From the IMG/VR virus record IMGVR_UViG_3300025141_000517, positions 1 to 29,596 of that record: a stretch of 29,596 nt of DNA, one strand, 5' to 3'. Made by a program: the position numbers and the translations under genes. Positions 12,710 to 20,892 of the stretch are shown here, one piece after another. Below the pieces are notes generated by a model. The model made no database searches and was not told where the DNA came from. It saw nothing but the letters and a program-made list of their open reading frames with translations. Numbering within the stretch: position 1 is the first letter of the stretch; the number at the start of each line of letters is the position of its first letter. This stretch comes from a virus.

Positions 12710-15646
12710 ATGGCATACGGTAAATATAGACATAGTACGATAAAGGGTCAAGCTGGTACTGATTGGTATGTAGAGGTTTGGAAGAAGGATTTTACAGGTT
12801 CATCAATAGAGATGAATTTATCAGGAGAGGGATTCCAAGTTAAATGGACTGGTGAAGGTGGTACTAGGGATAAGCAATTTATCGCTTCTGAGTGCGTTTT
12901 AAATATGTTTGTTGAAGACCAAGATGATGAAGATTGGCTTTATGACGATGTATTTCAAAAAGGAGATAATTACCACTACATAAGAATATATAAAGACTCC
13001 GTATCAGATACTAATCTATGGTGGTACGGATGGATTCAACCTGGGTTTGATGTTATAGAAAACGCACCATTTCCGTATGAATTTAAACTTACAGCAACCG
13101 ATTCTTATGGTTATTTTGGGAAGAAAAAGCCAAGTGAATTTACTAGCCAAGAAGAAAAAGTAGAGGCACATAAAATAAAAGATTTACTTATAAGTGATTT
13201 TGGAGTAGATATGAATCTTGTGTCTATGGCTTCAGGCGATTTAGCACCTAACCCACATAATAGAAATAGTTTTAGAACATCTGTAGATTGGTGGCGACCT
13301 GAAACTACTTATCAATCAAGTGACCCATTTGCTATACATTACGCTGCTAGAGGTGCTTTTGTAGATAAACAAGATGAAGATGCTGAAGGTATATCAGAAG
13401 GGAATCCTTTAGAATATAAACCTATAGATGTTGTTAATGGTGTTTTAAAAACTTTTAACACAGTAGGGTTCTTAGCGGAAGGGTTTTATAATTTCATTCA
13501 ACCTAATAGTTTAGCAGATAATAACACGGGTGAAATTAGGGTTTATGATTACGCAAGTACAATATCATCACCAACCCCTTACGATTTAGATACTTTACTT
13601 ACAATAGACCAATCTAATAATGTAGTTTTGGGTGGCTCTACTATTACCTACGAACCATCATTGGAAGGGGTTAAACTTACTTATAAGCAAGGTGCTAATT
13701 CTTTTAATGTAGCAACAGGACAAGATTTAACATCATCAACAATAGTTGGGATGATTCAAGATGTAGATGGTGGTTCTATGACTTTAGATTTTTTTGCCAA
13801 ACATATAGAAAATATTGATAGAACTGCATTTTCAGGGTTAAACCCAGCATCTTATCCTCATTGGCACATACTTGACAACTCTTTCTTAAATGCAGCTACA
13901 TTAACTATTTCTATAACAGATGGCTCGACAACTAAATATTTAAAAGAAGGTGATGGAGGTTTATTAACTTGGAGTAGTTCATCTCAAACAATAACTATCC
14001 TTCGTGGTTATAGTGTTTCGGCAGCAGTCGGTCTACTTCAAATAAATTCAACATCAGGTACAGCAGTTGGTAACGTATCTAATAGTACAACTTTAAATAT
14101 TGGTAGTACAGCAACATCATATCCTCAATCTGCTATGTCGGGTGGACCTTGTTATTCATCATATAATAGCACTACAGATAAGTATAAGTTTACAACTAAT
14201 ATAAAATTCTTAGCAGAGGTAGAAAATCCTGGGATAACTGGAGATATTAATATAGAACTAGATGCTACAAATATTTATAAAGAGGCTCATTCAGGTTCTT
14301 TAAGTTTTGGGACTTATTTAACGGTATTTGGGGATACTAACGTACCAACATCTATAGAATCTAGTTCAACGGAGTGTATTAATATAGCTTTAACACCAAC
14401 AGGTTCAGATTCTTGGGCTGAACAAGGAGAGTCGATAGTTTATTCTTCTGAGCAAACAGAGAACACTTCTTATGAAAGTTTTGATTTAGGTGATTATAAT
14501 TTAGGTCAAACTGGTATAGGTGCTGAGTATTCAGTTCAATATTTAAGTTCAGGGATTACAACACCTGTTACTACAGGGTTTCAAAGAGGTAATCCTACGC
14601 CTGATGAACCTAGAAATATATTACAATTAGTAACTAAAGAGTTTTTAGAGTTACAAGTCGAGCCTTTAGAAATATTACAAGCCTCTATATTTAGTAGTGA
14701 TATTTCACCTTTAAAGACAATTAAATACTCTATAAATGATGACTCTAATTATAAATATTACCAATTCTTAGGAGGTTCATTTAAGGCTCAAAGTGAAACG
14801 ATGGATGGTGAGTGGTATAGTATAAACTCTAAAACAGATTATATAACTGAGCCAGAGCCTAACCCTATATTCCCTAATAAATTAGCACCACCACCTGATA
14901 GTAGTGTTGAGGGAAGAATGGGTTCGCTAGATTCAGACGCTCAAATAGATTTAATAAATAAAAGCCTTGGTGTTACTGATTCAGATATTGACTTAGGAAC
15001 TACTTATAATAAAGTTGAGTTAGACGCTAACTCAAAAGCTAAGGTTTATGATAACCAAAAGATAATACTATCGTATGCAGATGGGTCGAATCAATTAATA
15101 TTAACTGCTAGTGGTGATAATTTAACATCTTCAGACCAAATTAATGTAGATAATTTTGTTCCTACTATAGATTACCCTTCAGGGTGTGTAGTATCAATAT
15201 CACCTTACGACTTATCTAACGTGATAAGTTCTAATATTTCTTATCCAGCAACAGAATTTACTTCAGGAGGAACAACAGCAAATTACATAAATATAACTCC
15301 TAATGAATTTAGCTTAACAAATAGAGCTGGAACTGATGTTAATACAAATGATAATGGCGGTAGTGTTAGATTAAGTGATTCATCGCAATTAATGTATGCT
15401 ATTAAAATAATTCCACAAGGTACTACTGCAACAAAGGTAAATATATTTGGCTCATCGGGGTTCTCTTTTAGGGTTTATAGTGGGGAGATTACAACTGATA
15501 CTACTACTCTTTTAGGTACGGGTTCTGTAAATACAGAATTAGACATTACCGATTTAGTAGGTACGAGTAGAAACTATTTAGCAATAGAAATAAATACAAC
15601 AAGTACGAGTGATGAAGTTTACGGAGGTTATATAACAATAGAATAA
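12710..15646 (+). CDS. Large tail protein, probable hub/baseplate component
   Basis: 978 residues following the tape measure, the place of distal tail and hub proteins. Residues 1-160 form a compact beta domain rich in Trp and acidic residues (DWYVEVWKKDFTG, EGFQVKWTGEGG, WWYGWIQPGF). A middle region includes DEPRNILQLVTKEFLELQ near 650 and the Trp/Tyr-rich YYQFLGGSFKAQSETMDGEW. The last 150 residues are Ser/Thr-rich beta sandwich and may bind a surface glycan. The overall plan is familiar from Bacteroidota phages, but the exact role (hub, Dit-Tal equivalent) is inferred from position. Its TAA overlaps the next ATG. Confidence 0.75.
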   Translation: MAYGKYRHSTIKGQAGTDWYVEVWKKDFTGSSIEMNLSGEGFQVKWTGEGGTRDKQFIASECVLNMFVEDQDDEDWLYDDVFQKGDNYHYIRIYKDSVSDTNLWWYGWIQPGFDVIENAPFPYEFKLTATDSYGYFGKKKPSEFTSQEEKVEAHKIKDLLISDFGVDMNLVSMASGDLAPNPHNRNSFRTSVDWWRPETTYQSSDPFAIHYAARGAFVDKQDEDAEGISEGNPLEYKPIDVVNGVLKTFNTVGFLAEGFYNFIQPNSLADNNTGEIRVYDYASTISSPTPYDLDTLLTIDQSNNVVLGGSTITYEPSLEGVKLTYKQGANSFNVATGQDLTSSTIVGMIQDVDGGSMTLDFFAKHIENIDRTAFSGLNPASYPHWHILDNSFLNAATLTISITDGSTTKYLKEGDGGLLTWSSSSQTITILRGYSVSAAVGLLQINSTSGTAVGNVSNSTTLNIGSTATSYPQSAMSGGPCYSSYNSTTDKYKFTTNIKFLAEVENPGITGDINIELDATNIYKEAHSGSLSFGTYLTVFGDTNVPTSIESSSTECINIALTPTGSDSWAEQGESIVYSSEQTENTSYESFDLGDYNLGQTGIGAEYSVQYLSSGITTPVTTGFQRGNPTPDEPRNILQLVTKEFLELQVEPLEILQASIFSSDISPLKTIKYSINDDSNYKYYQFLGGSFKAQSETMDGEWYSINSKTDYITEPEPNPIFPNKLAPPPDSSVEGRMGSLDSDAQIDLINKSLGVTDSDIDLGTTYNKVELDANSKAKVYDNQKIILSYADGSNQLILTASGDNLTSSDQINVDNFVPTIDYPSGCVVSISPYDLSNVISSNISYPATEFTSGGTTANYINITPNEFSLTNRAGTDVNTNDNGGSVRLSDSSQLMYAIKIIPQGTTATKVNIFGSSGFSFRVYSGEITTDTTTLLGTGSVNTELDITDLVGTSRNYLAIEINTTSTSDEVYGGYITIE

Positions 15647-15807
15647 TGGATAAAAATACAATAGAAATGGGATTCGCTCAAGTGATGGCAATCGGATTAA
15701 GTTTATCCGATGTAGAGCAATGGTTAAGAATATTATCTCTAGTACTGGCAATATCCTTCGGGGTTTACAAGTGGGTAGAGAAATTAAGAAATAAAGATAA
15801 TAAGTAG
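15646..15807 (+). CDS. 53-residue membrane protein, holin candidate
   Basis: A short gene starting at ATG 15646, overlapping the stop of the tail gene as TAATG, and ending TAG at 15805-15807. The product has a soluble N-terminus (MDKNTIEMGFAQVMAIG), one likely transmembrane helix (WLRILSLVLAISFGVYKW, about residues 28-45) and a basic tail (EKLRNKDNK). Size, single span and charged tail fit small holin-like or antiholin-like phage proteins. Two more small membrane proteins follow, so the lysis role is only a group inference. The coupled start and codon quality support it as real. Confidence 0.65.
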   Translation: MDKNTIEMGFAQVMAIGLSLSDVEQWLRILSLVLAISFGVYKWVEKLRNKDNK

Positions 15808-15863
15808 AGGTGTTGTGAGGTTCTAGTTTTTATGCTACCTTTTCTTCTAGATTTTCACCACCT
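15808..15863 (+). other. Long imperfect hairpin between two membrane-protein genes
   Basis: The arm 15808-15826 pairs with 15847-15863: AGGTG with CACCT, a 2-nt bulge, GTGA with TCAC, two G-U pairs, one mismatch, and TCTAG with CTAGA. The loop is 20 nt. G-U pairs occur only in the plus-strand RNA, fitting the late transcript. It has no U tract, so it is not a standard terminator; it could stabilise mRNA ends or control translation of the gene at 15899. A smaller CCTTT-act-AAAGG dyad follows. Confidence 0.55.
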
Positions 15864-15898
15864 TTACTAAAGGATTTATAAACAAGTAAAACACAAAA

Positions 15899-16090
15899 AT
15901 GATGCAACAACTATTAGATTTTTTATTAGCCAATGGAGCTGAGTTATTATTAGCAATTTTAGCAGTAGCTAGAATCGTAGTAAGATTAACTCCTTCGATT
16001 AAGGACAATAAAGTATTCGGATATTTAGATGATTTGATTGCGTTCTTCATAAAGAACAACGACCAATCAGATGATAATCCTAAAGAATAA
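15899..16090 (+). CDS. 63-residue membrane protein, holin candidate
   Basis: MMQQLLDFLLANGAELLLA leads into a hydrophobic segment (AELLLAILAVARIVVRL, about 14-30), then a basic/polar stretch and a second amphipathic helix (FGYLDDLIAFFIKN), ending in an acidic tail. One clear membrane span. It starts 91 nt after the previous gene, across a long hairpin; two adjacent ATGs (15899 and 15902) are possible. Small one-span proteins in the same place serve as holins or their partners in many phages. No family recognised. Confidence 0.6.
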   Translation: MMQQLLDFLLANGAELLLAILAVARIVVRLTPSIKDNKVFGYLDDLIAFFIKNNDQSDDNPKE

Positions 16091-16098
16091 TTAATATT

Positions 16099-16371
16099 AT
16101 GCCAGGATTCGGTTCAAAGTTAATAGCCAAAGGCATTATATCTATACTACCTGAGATGTTCAAAGACCACAAAGGAAAGTGGTCATCGAAACGAACAGTA
16201 TCGGGTGTATTAGCTATGGCTTCGGTTAGTCAGATAGATTCAAGTGGAATCACTTGGCAAGTACTCGTATTAGCTTTAATAGCTGTACTACCTCTGTGCT
16301 TTTTAGGAGGGGAAAAATGTAAAAAGTGTGACGAGAAAAACATAGTAATTAAAAACCCTTTTAAAAAGTAA
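16099..16371 (+). CDS. 90-residue membrane protein with a CxxC tail, holin-like
   Basis: An amphipathic basic N-terminus (KLIAKGIISILPEMFKDHKGKWSSKR) is followed by a first weak hydrophobic stretch (TVSGVLAMASVSQI) and a strong membrane span (WQVLVLALIAVLPLCFLGG, about 52-71). The C-terminus, KCKKCDEKN, holds a CxxC pair that could bind metal or form a disulfide, followed by lysines. The arrangement resembles small phage holins of Bacteroidota phages. It lies 8 nt after the previous gene and 6 nt before the next. Confidence 0.62.
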   Translation: MPGFGSKLIAKGIISILPEMFKDHKGKWSSKRTVSGVLAMASVSQIDSSGITWQVLVLALIAVLPLCFLGGEKCKKCDEKNIVIKNPFKK

Positions 16372-16377
16372 GAAATT

Positions 16378-16632
16378 ATGGGATTTGTACCAACTAATAA
16401 AGTAACACAGCAAGCAATTAAAGCTGTAGATGTAGACCCTTCTACGTTAGAAACATTAGCTATACCAGGGGCAGTATTATATATTGGAACTGGTGGTGAT
16501 GTAAAAGTAGACACAGTATCGGGTGATACGGTAACATTCAAAAACTTAGCAGATGGCTCGGTTTTAGCTGTTCAAGTTAAAAAAGTTTATAATACAGGAA
16601 CAGACGCAACTGACATTATCGCTTTATACTAA
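16378..16632 (+). CDS. Small beta-rich phage protein
   Basis: 84 residues. The C-terminal half has GAVLYIGTGGDVKVDT, VTFKNLADGS and LAVQVKKVYNTGTDATDIIALY split over strands. This pattern (a glycine-bearing strand pair followed by VQVKxV and a TGT-DI-AL ending) is widespread in small phage structural proteins of unassigned function. The context between holin-like genes and the tail fiber suggests a virion or fiber-associated part. It may instead be a head decoration protein; position alone cannot decide. Confidence 0.65.
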   Translation: MGFVPTNKVTQQAIKAVDVDPSTLETLAIPGAVLYIGTGGDVKVDTVSGDTVTFKNLADGSVLAVQVKKVYNTGTDATDIIALY

Positions 16633-16652
16633 CCTTTTAAACGACTTAGGTT

Positions 16653-18824
16653 ATGTTAATAAAACTAACAAATACAATTAACTCGATTGTCCGTAAAGGG
16701 TTAAGTGTAATTCGCAACGGACTAAAGATGTGGCTACCTTTCGAGAAGAGTGAGATTCTTGGGGAGAACTTAACTGAGGGTTATGACTTTGAGAGTGATT
16801 GGACTCCACTTTCAACAACTATTGATAACGCTAATACTTTCACAACATTAGGAAATGATGGTATTTACAGTAACCACTACGTTGAGAACGGTATCACTTA
16901 TACTGCAACCATTGAAGGTACTACAGACGCGGTAGGTTTCCAATTTAAGAATGCTTCAGATAGTGAAGTGTATTATAGTAATGCAGCGACGGGTGCTTTT
17001 TCATCTACATTCACTTTTGTTTCTACGGCTGGAAGTGTTTATTTAAGGAATACAAGCGCAGGAACAACTACGATAACAACGCTTAAAATCAAAGAAGTAA
17101 CTCAAATCGCACCTGATAAATCGAGCAACTCGAATAGTGCGAAGTTATTTACTGGAAAGGCACTTAGCTTTGATGGGGTGAATGATTATGTGGATTTGGG
17201 TAGTAATATTACTATTTCAACTGGAGCTTGGACTGTGGCTTGTTGGGTGAATACAACAACAACTCCTGATAATATTGCAGACAATATTCTTGGAGTATCT
17301 AGCAGCGTATCAGTAGCATACTTAGGGATAAGTGATAGTTTAAATTTAACTATATATGATTGGGGTGGTTCAAGTTGGCGAGAATCAAATACTAGTATGG
17401 AACTAAACACTTATTATAGAGTGGTATTTTCTTATGATGGGAGTGGAGTTCTTACTTTTTATTTAAACGGTGTAGCGGATGGAGAAGTAGCTATAGGTAC
17501 AAGTGGAAATGATGCTGATTTAATAGTAAGATATATTGGGTGTAAGCAAAATCAAAGTAGATTCTTTGATGGAAGGCTTTCTGATTTTCAGTTGTACGAC
17601 ACCGCTTGGACACAAGCCGATGTTACCTTTGACTACAACAATCCGCAGCACCTTGTTACGGATAACTCTGAATTGAGATATGGTAGTGAGGAAGTTGATA
17701 ATGGTGATTTTGAGCTAGGCGATAATGGTGATTGGAATAAAACACAAGCAACAATTAGTGGAGGGGAAGTTAGAATAATTACAACAGATGGTAGTTATGC
17801 TGCAATAGACCAATCTAATGTATTTGAAGTAGGTAAAACCTATTCGTACTCTATTGACGTTAAATCAATTAGTGGTACTATGCAATTAAGAGGTGGTAGT
17901 GGAACTGATGTAGATATAACAACAAGTGGCATTAAAACAGGTTATATAGTGCCAACCTCTACAGGTATTGAAATTAAAAGAAAAAGTAGTGCTGGTGCTT
18001 TAGATGTAACAATAGACAGCATCTCCGTAAAAGAAATAGTTTCACCAACCTTAAACAACCTCAAAGGCTATTGGCACTTGAGCGAGGGTGATGGTTCGAT
18101 TAACTACGATAGTTCGGGAGAGGGCAACGATGGTACTATAAACGGTGCGACTTGGGAAGACCAACAAGCTACAATACCTCAACTTGGTCTGATGGATTGG
18201 GCGAAGAGTACACCAGTAGCCGATGAGATTACTTTAATAGCAGACCCTAACAACCCATCAGACGACATCTTAGGCAACTCTGTTCGACTTAGAGAGCATA
18301 GTTTGAATTTAGATGGTATCGGTTATGCTGAAGTGCCTGATGCTGATAATTTAGATGTTACTAATTATTCTATTGATGGTTGGTTTTATAGCACAAATAA
18401 TTCAAGTGGTTGGGAGGCTATCCTTACCAAACTAACCCAAGATAATTTTGAGATATACATTAGAAATTCTCAGCTTAGATATTTTAATAGTACAGATTCA
18501 GAAAAACTATTAGCTAGTATTTCACTTAATGCTTGGACTTACTTTTGTATTACTGAGAGTGGAGGTACTTTAAAGTGCTACATTAATGATGATACAACAC
18601 CAAAATCATCTCAAACAGTAACGCAAAAATTTGCTAATACAGGAAGTGTGTATATTGGTTCACATCAATCAGGCGATTATTCAAATGCTCTTATAGACGA
18701 TGTACGAATCTACAACAGAGCATTATCATCAGACGAAGTAGAACAAAACTACAAAGCTGGGTTAAACAAACACAAAGCATCGAGTTCATTTAGCGATGAT
18801 TTCTCGAGTGATTACGGATTTTAA
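16653..18824 (+). CDS. Tail fiber / receptor-binding protein with LamG domains
   Basis: 723 residues. Two concanavalin-like LamG_3 domains are visible. The first starts near 170 (LSFDGVNDYVDLGSNITIS) and includes YYRVVFSYDGSGVLTFYLNG and DGRLSDFQLYDTAW. The second starts near 550 (SLNLDGIGYAEVPDADNLDV) and ends with ALIDDVRIYNRALSSDEV near 700. Between them and at the N-terminus are beta-sandwich segments of carbohydrate-binding type (DNGDFELGDNGDWNKTQA; IDVKSISGTMQLRGGSG). Such proteins bind host surface sugars. The first ~35 residues are basic and may attach to the tail. The start at 16653 follows a 20-nt gap; no internal frame problem. Confidence 0.88.
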   Translation: MLIKLTNTINSIVRKGLSVIRNGLKMWLPFEKSEILGENLTEGYDFESDWTPLSTTIDNANTFTTLGNDGIYSNHYVENGITYTATIEGTTDAVGFQFKNASDSEVYYSNAATGAFSSTFTFVSTAGSVYLRNTSAGTTTITTLKIKEVTQIAPDKSSNSNSAKLFTGKALSFDGVNDYVDLGSNITISTGAWTVACWVNTTTTPDNIADNILGVSSSVSVAYLGISDSLNLTIYDWGGSSWRESNTSMELNTYYRVVFSYDGSGVLTFYLNGVADGEVAIGTSGNDADLIVRYIGCKQNQSRFFDGRLSDFQLYDTAWTQADVTFDYNNPQHLVTDNSELRYGSEEVDNGDFELGDNGDWNKTQATISGGEVRIITTDGSYAAIDQSNVFEVGKTYSYSIDVKSISGTMQLRGGSGTDVDITTSGIKTGYIVPTSTGIEIKRKSSAGALDVTIDSISVKEIVSPTLNNLKGYWHLSEGDGSINYDSSGEGNDGTINGATWEDQQATIPQLGLMDWAKSTPVADEITLIADPNNPSDDILGNSVRLREHSLNLDGIGYAEVPDADNLDVTNYSIDGWFYSTNNSSGWEAILTKLTQDNFEIYIRNSQLRYFNSTDSEKLLASISLNAWTYFCITESGGTLKCYINDDTTPKSSQTVTQKFANTGSVYIGSHQSGDYSNALIDDVRIYNRALSSDEVEQNYKAGLNKHKASSSFSDDFSSDYGF

Positions 18825-18837
18825 ATAAAACAACAAG

Positions 18838-19230
18838 ATGAAAGGTAACTATAACTTATACTTTAGTATTACTAAAGAAGATTTCAAGAAGGTTATACCT
18901 GATGGTTTATTAGGGAAGTATTCAAAAGTATCAATGGATGAAGATGGAATGGTCACTATGGAAACACCTGAGTCTTGGGAAGAGGCTGAGGAAATAGGAG
19001 CGTTTTGTTGGGTACGAAAAAGCCTTAATTGGAACAAACCAGGCGTAGCTAACTCTGAAAAGGTTGCTATAATTAAAGATGAATTTTCTATATTAGAAGG
19101 AGAGGTTTCAGCTTTAATCGCTATGGGTGAAGGCAAGGAATATCCATTTAATTCGGTACTAACAAAACTAGAAGCTCAAGCTTTAGTTAAGACAAATCTA
19201 TTTTCAGATGCTGAAGGCGTATCTGAATAG
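18838..19230 (+). CDS. Hypothetical 130-residue protein after the fiber
   Basis: MKGNYNLYFSITKEDFKKVI opens an alpha/beta protein with an acidic middle (SMDEDGMVTMETPESWEEAEE) and an aromatic patch (FCWVRKSLNWN). No family recognised. Position 13 nt after the fiber gene suggests a fiber assembly chaperone or an accessory tip protein, as phages often place them there. Its last 23 nt overlap the start of the DUF5675 gene in another frame. Confidence 0.65.
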   Translation: MKGNYNLYFSITKEDFKKVIPDGLLGKYSKVSMDEDGMVTMETPESWEEAEEIGAFCWVRKSLNWNKPGVANSEKVAIIKDEFSILEGEVSALIAMGEGKEYPFNSVLTKLEAQALVKTNLFSDAEGVSE

Positions 19231-19615
19231 GCTTGATGAAGGAATAGACCAAACTCTAGGCTATCTCACTTTGTGGGATGGTTTAGAGAAGGTTTTTGAG
19301 TGTGTTACTTTAGAGTTACCTTACGAGGACAATATGACTAATATTAGTTGTGTACCTAAAGGTGTTTATAAAGTTTCACCAAGATATTCGGATAAGTACA
19401 AAAAACATTTTATATTAGATGATGTTCCCAATAGAAGATATATACTTATTCACCACGGAAACTATAACACCGACACAAGAGGGTGTATTCTTGTTGGCTC
19501 TAGGTTCGCACAAATCAACGGGGACTCTTTGCTGGATATTGCAGCATCACGAAGAACTCTCAATGAGTTATTGGAAACCACCAACGGAAAAGGATTTAAA
19601 CTAACTATAGTATAA
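19208..19615 (+). CDS. DUF5675-like protein, possible lytic enzyme
   Basis: 135 residues with the DUF5675 pattern: GYLTLWDG, FECVTLELPYEDN, SCVPKGVYKV, then YILIHHGN (82-85 HHGN) and DTRGCILVG (89-97). The His-Gly and Gly-Cys pair is reminiscent of the HG...GC(I/V) active site of L,D-transpeptidase (YkuD) folds, which act on peptidoglycan. No other endolysin is visible in the window, and three membrane proteins that could be holins precede it in the operon, so a cell-wall role is plausible but inferred. The start lies 23 nt inside the previous gene; there is no signal peptide. Confidence 0.75.
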   Translation: MLKAYLNRLDEGIDQTLGYLTLWDGLEKVFECVTLELPYEDNMTNISCVPKGVYKVSPRYSDKYKKHFILDDVPNRRYILIHHGNYNTDTRGCILVGSRFAQINGDSLLDIAASRRTLNELLETTNGKGFKLTIV

Positions 19616-19621
19616 TTTTAT

Positions 19622-19924
19622 ATGCCAAGATTACCTAAACCAAGAAGAACTACACCTAAGAATGAATCTTGGGGTGGTGATACTTCGTTTTATCGTAAAG
19701 CACCTTGGCGAAAGATGCGTGCTTATATTTTGTCATTAAATCCATTATGCGTACATTGTGAGAAGAAGGGCGAAACTACTCCAGCAGATGTAGTAGACCA
19801 TATTAAGCCAATAAAAATGGGTGGGGCTAAGTTAAAAGAATCTAACTTACAAGGGCTTTGCCACAAATGTCACAATAGAAAAACATATTATGAAAATAAC
19901 CCCAACGCTAAGGTTCAGGAGTAA
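19622..19924 (+). CDS. HNH endonuclease
   Basis: 100 residues. CVHC (43-46) and CHKC (80-83) form the zinc-ribbon cysteines. VVDHIKPI carries the first His (H60), ESNLQGLC the Asn (N75) and CHNRKT the last His (H84), the full H-N-H order. The basic N-terminus (MPRLPKPRRTTPK) fits DNA binding. HNH proteins assist terminase cleavage in HK97-like phages, though here the gene lies at the far end of the late operon rather than beside TerL. Its 3' end overlaps the resolvase gene by 35 nt. Confidence 0.9.
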   Translation: MPRLPKPRRTTPKNESWGGDTSFYRKAPWRKMRAYILSLNPLCVHCEKKGETTPADVVDHIKPIKMGGAKLKESNLQGLCHKCHNRKTYYENNPNAKVQE

Positions 19925-20288
19925 CTATGAAAAAGTTGTATGTGAAGAACTTGACAAACAAGACATACCTTTTGAGTACGAAACTATTAACTTATACTAC
20001 GAAGTTTCCGAGCAACGTAAATATACTCCTGATGTTATTTTACCGAATGGTATTATCTTGGAATTAAAGGGTCGATTCACATCTAACGATAGGAAGAAGA
20101 TGTTACTTGTTATATCTCAGCACCCTACTTTAGATATTAGAATGGTTTTTCAGAGGCACACAAACAAGTTATTTAAAGGAAGTAAAACGACCTACTCTGA
20201 ATGGTGTGAGAAACATAACATTAAGTGGGCAGATAAAACAATACCTATAGAATGGATAAAGGAGAAGATAAAACACCCGAAGAAATAG
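19890..20288 (+). CDS. T7 endonuclease I-like Holliday junction resolvase
   Basis: 132 residues with the PD-(D/E)XK pattern of T7 gp3: an acidic residue in the first helix (SNYEKVVCEEL, E19 or E20), PDVILPN (D48), ELKGRF (E58, K60), then a helix rich in basic residues and KGSKTTYSEWCEKHNIKWADK. The spacing closely follows the E-D-E-K set of the T7 enzyme. It would resolve branched DNA before packaging. The start at 19890 lies inside the HNH gene. Its own end overlaps a 30-residue frame by 37 nt. Confidence 0.9.
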   Translation: MKITPTLRFRSNYEKVVCEELDKQDIPFEYETINLYYEVSEQRKYTPDVILPNGIILELKGRFTSNDRKKMLLVISQHPTLDIRMVFQRHTNKLFKGSKTTYSEWCEKHNIKWADKTIPIEWIKEKIKHPKK

Positions 20289-20344
20289 AGCAAGCTAGAA
20301 AGGTTTGGGATGAATGGTTAAGCGATATGTCAGACCGAGAGTAA
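20252..20344 (+). CDS. Possible 30-residue protein at the end of the late operon
   Basis: ATG at 20252 inside the resolvase gene opens a frame of 30 codons to TAA at 20342-20344: MDKGEDKTPEEIEQARKVWD and a further ten residues. It is charged and helical (E, K, D-rich). Overlapping starts are the rule in this operon, and the frame extends 56 nt past the resolvase stop before the terminator at 20361. It could equally be chance; no family. Confidence 0.4.
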   Translation: MDKGEDKTPEEIEQARKVWDEWLSDMSDRE

Positions 20345-20360
20345 ATAAAGATATAAAAAT

Positions 20361-20380
20361 AGGGGCTAATTAAAGCCCCT
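20361..20380. terminator. Two-way terminator between converging operons
   Basis: AGGGGCT (20361-20367) and AGCCCCT (20374-20380) form a perfect 7-bp stem with a 6-nt loop. On the minus strand it is followed by ATTTTTATAT; on the plus strand by TTATCTATTT. It separates the plus-strand late operon (ending at 20344) from the minus-strand genes (ending at 20385), so it would stop both. Confidence 0.8.
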
Positions 20381-20384
20381 TTAT

Positions 20385-20603
20385 CTATTTAGTCATATTC
20401 CACTCGTACTTGAACGGTTTACTATTCTCTTCATTAATTAACTTCTCTAGGTACACGCACAAATCCATCGCTTCTTCCTGAGCGTGTTTAAGCCACTCTA
20501 AGCGACTTAAATCTTTTCGCTCCATCGTAGTGCCATATTTCTCTTTACCTACCTCAGCTCGTTTTAAAATCTTAAAACAAACCTCTTCTTCTACTTTACT
20601 CAT
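20385..20603 (-). CDS. MazG-like / NTP pyrophosphohydrolase-type protein
   Basis: 72 residues with ILKRAEVGKEKYGTTMERKD and SRLEWLKHAQEEAMDLCVYLEKLI. This GxxKYGxTxxRxDL...WLxHAxEExxDxxVYLxK pattern is common in phage proteins related to all-alpha (MazG-like) pyrophosphatases; the EExxD helix would be the metal-binding part. At 72 residues it is a minimal version, with only about one half of a four-helix unit, so it may act as a dimer or have lost catalysis. It starts at the ATGA overlap with the upstream membrane gene. Confidence 0.65.
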   Translation of the reverse strand: MSKVEEEVCFKILKRAEVGKEKYGTTMERKDLSRLEWLKHAQEEAMDLCVYLEKLINEENSKPFKYEWNMTK

Positions 20604-20839
20604 AGTAAGTTTACTTTAATTATTAAAACTACTAAAGCTGCTACACCACCTAAGAAGGTCGCTAACGAATCCCAGTAACCAAACCCTCCATAACTATACT
20701 CGTCATAAAGTTCTTTTATAGTGGCAACTACAAGCACCGCCCACAAACTTTCAAATACATCGTAAACAACCCAACCTCCTAAAAAGTGAATTATCTTATC
20801 TAACCCGATTCGGTTTGCAAATTTGTCTATACATCTCAT
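20600..20839 (-). CDS. 79-residue membrane protein
   Basis: Has DKIIHFLGGWVVYDVF, then a hydrophobic segment (LWAVLVVATIKELYDEY), YSYGGFGYWDSLATFLGG and a last span (GGVAALVVLIIKVNLL). The H-F-x-G-G ... K-E-x-x-D-x ... G-x-x-D-x-x-A-x-x-x-G-G spacing resembles a small family of phage and bacterial inner-membrane proteins (DUF2279/YfiM-like). It is the first gene of a two-gene operon with its own promoter at 20861-20892. A lysis or superinfection role is possible. The stop TGA overlaps the next ATG. Confidence 0.65.
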   Translation of the reverse strand: MRCIDKFANRIGLDKIIHFLGGWVVYDVFESLWAVLVVATIKELYDEYSYGGFGYWDSLATFLGGVAALVVLIIKVNLL

Positions 20840-20860
20840 ATCTATCTTGTTTTAGTTTCT

Positions 20861-20892
20861 CAAATATACATAAAAAAAAGAGAGAATCCAAA
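20861..20892 (-). promoter_or_regulatory. Promoter for the 20839-20385 operon, nested in a terminator
   Basis: On the minus strand TTTG (20892-20889), 20 nt, then TATATTTG (20868-20861) is a consensus Bacteroidota promoter with a leader of about 15 nt to the ATG at 20839. The -33 element lies in the loop and the spacer in the U tract of the upstream operon's terminator. Confidence 0.72.
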
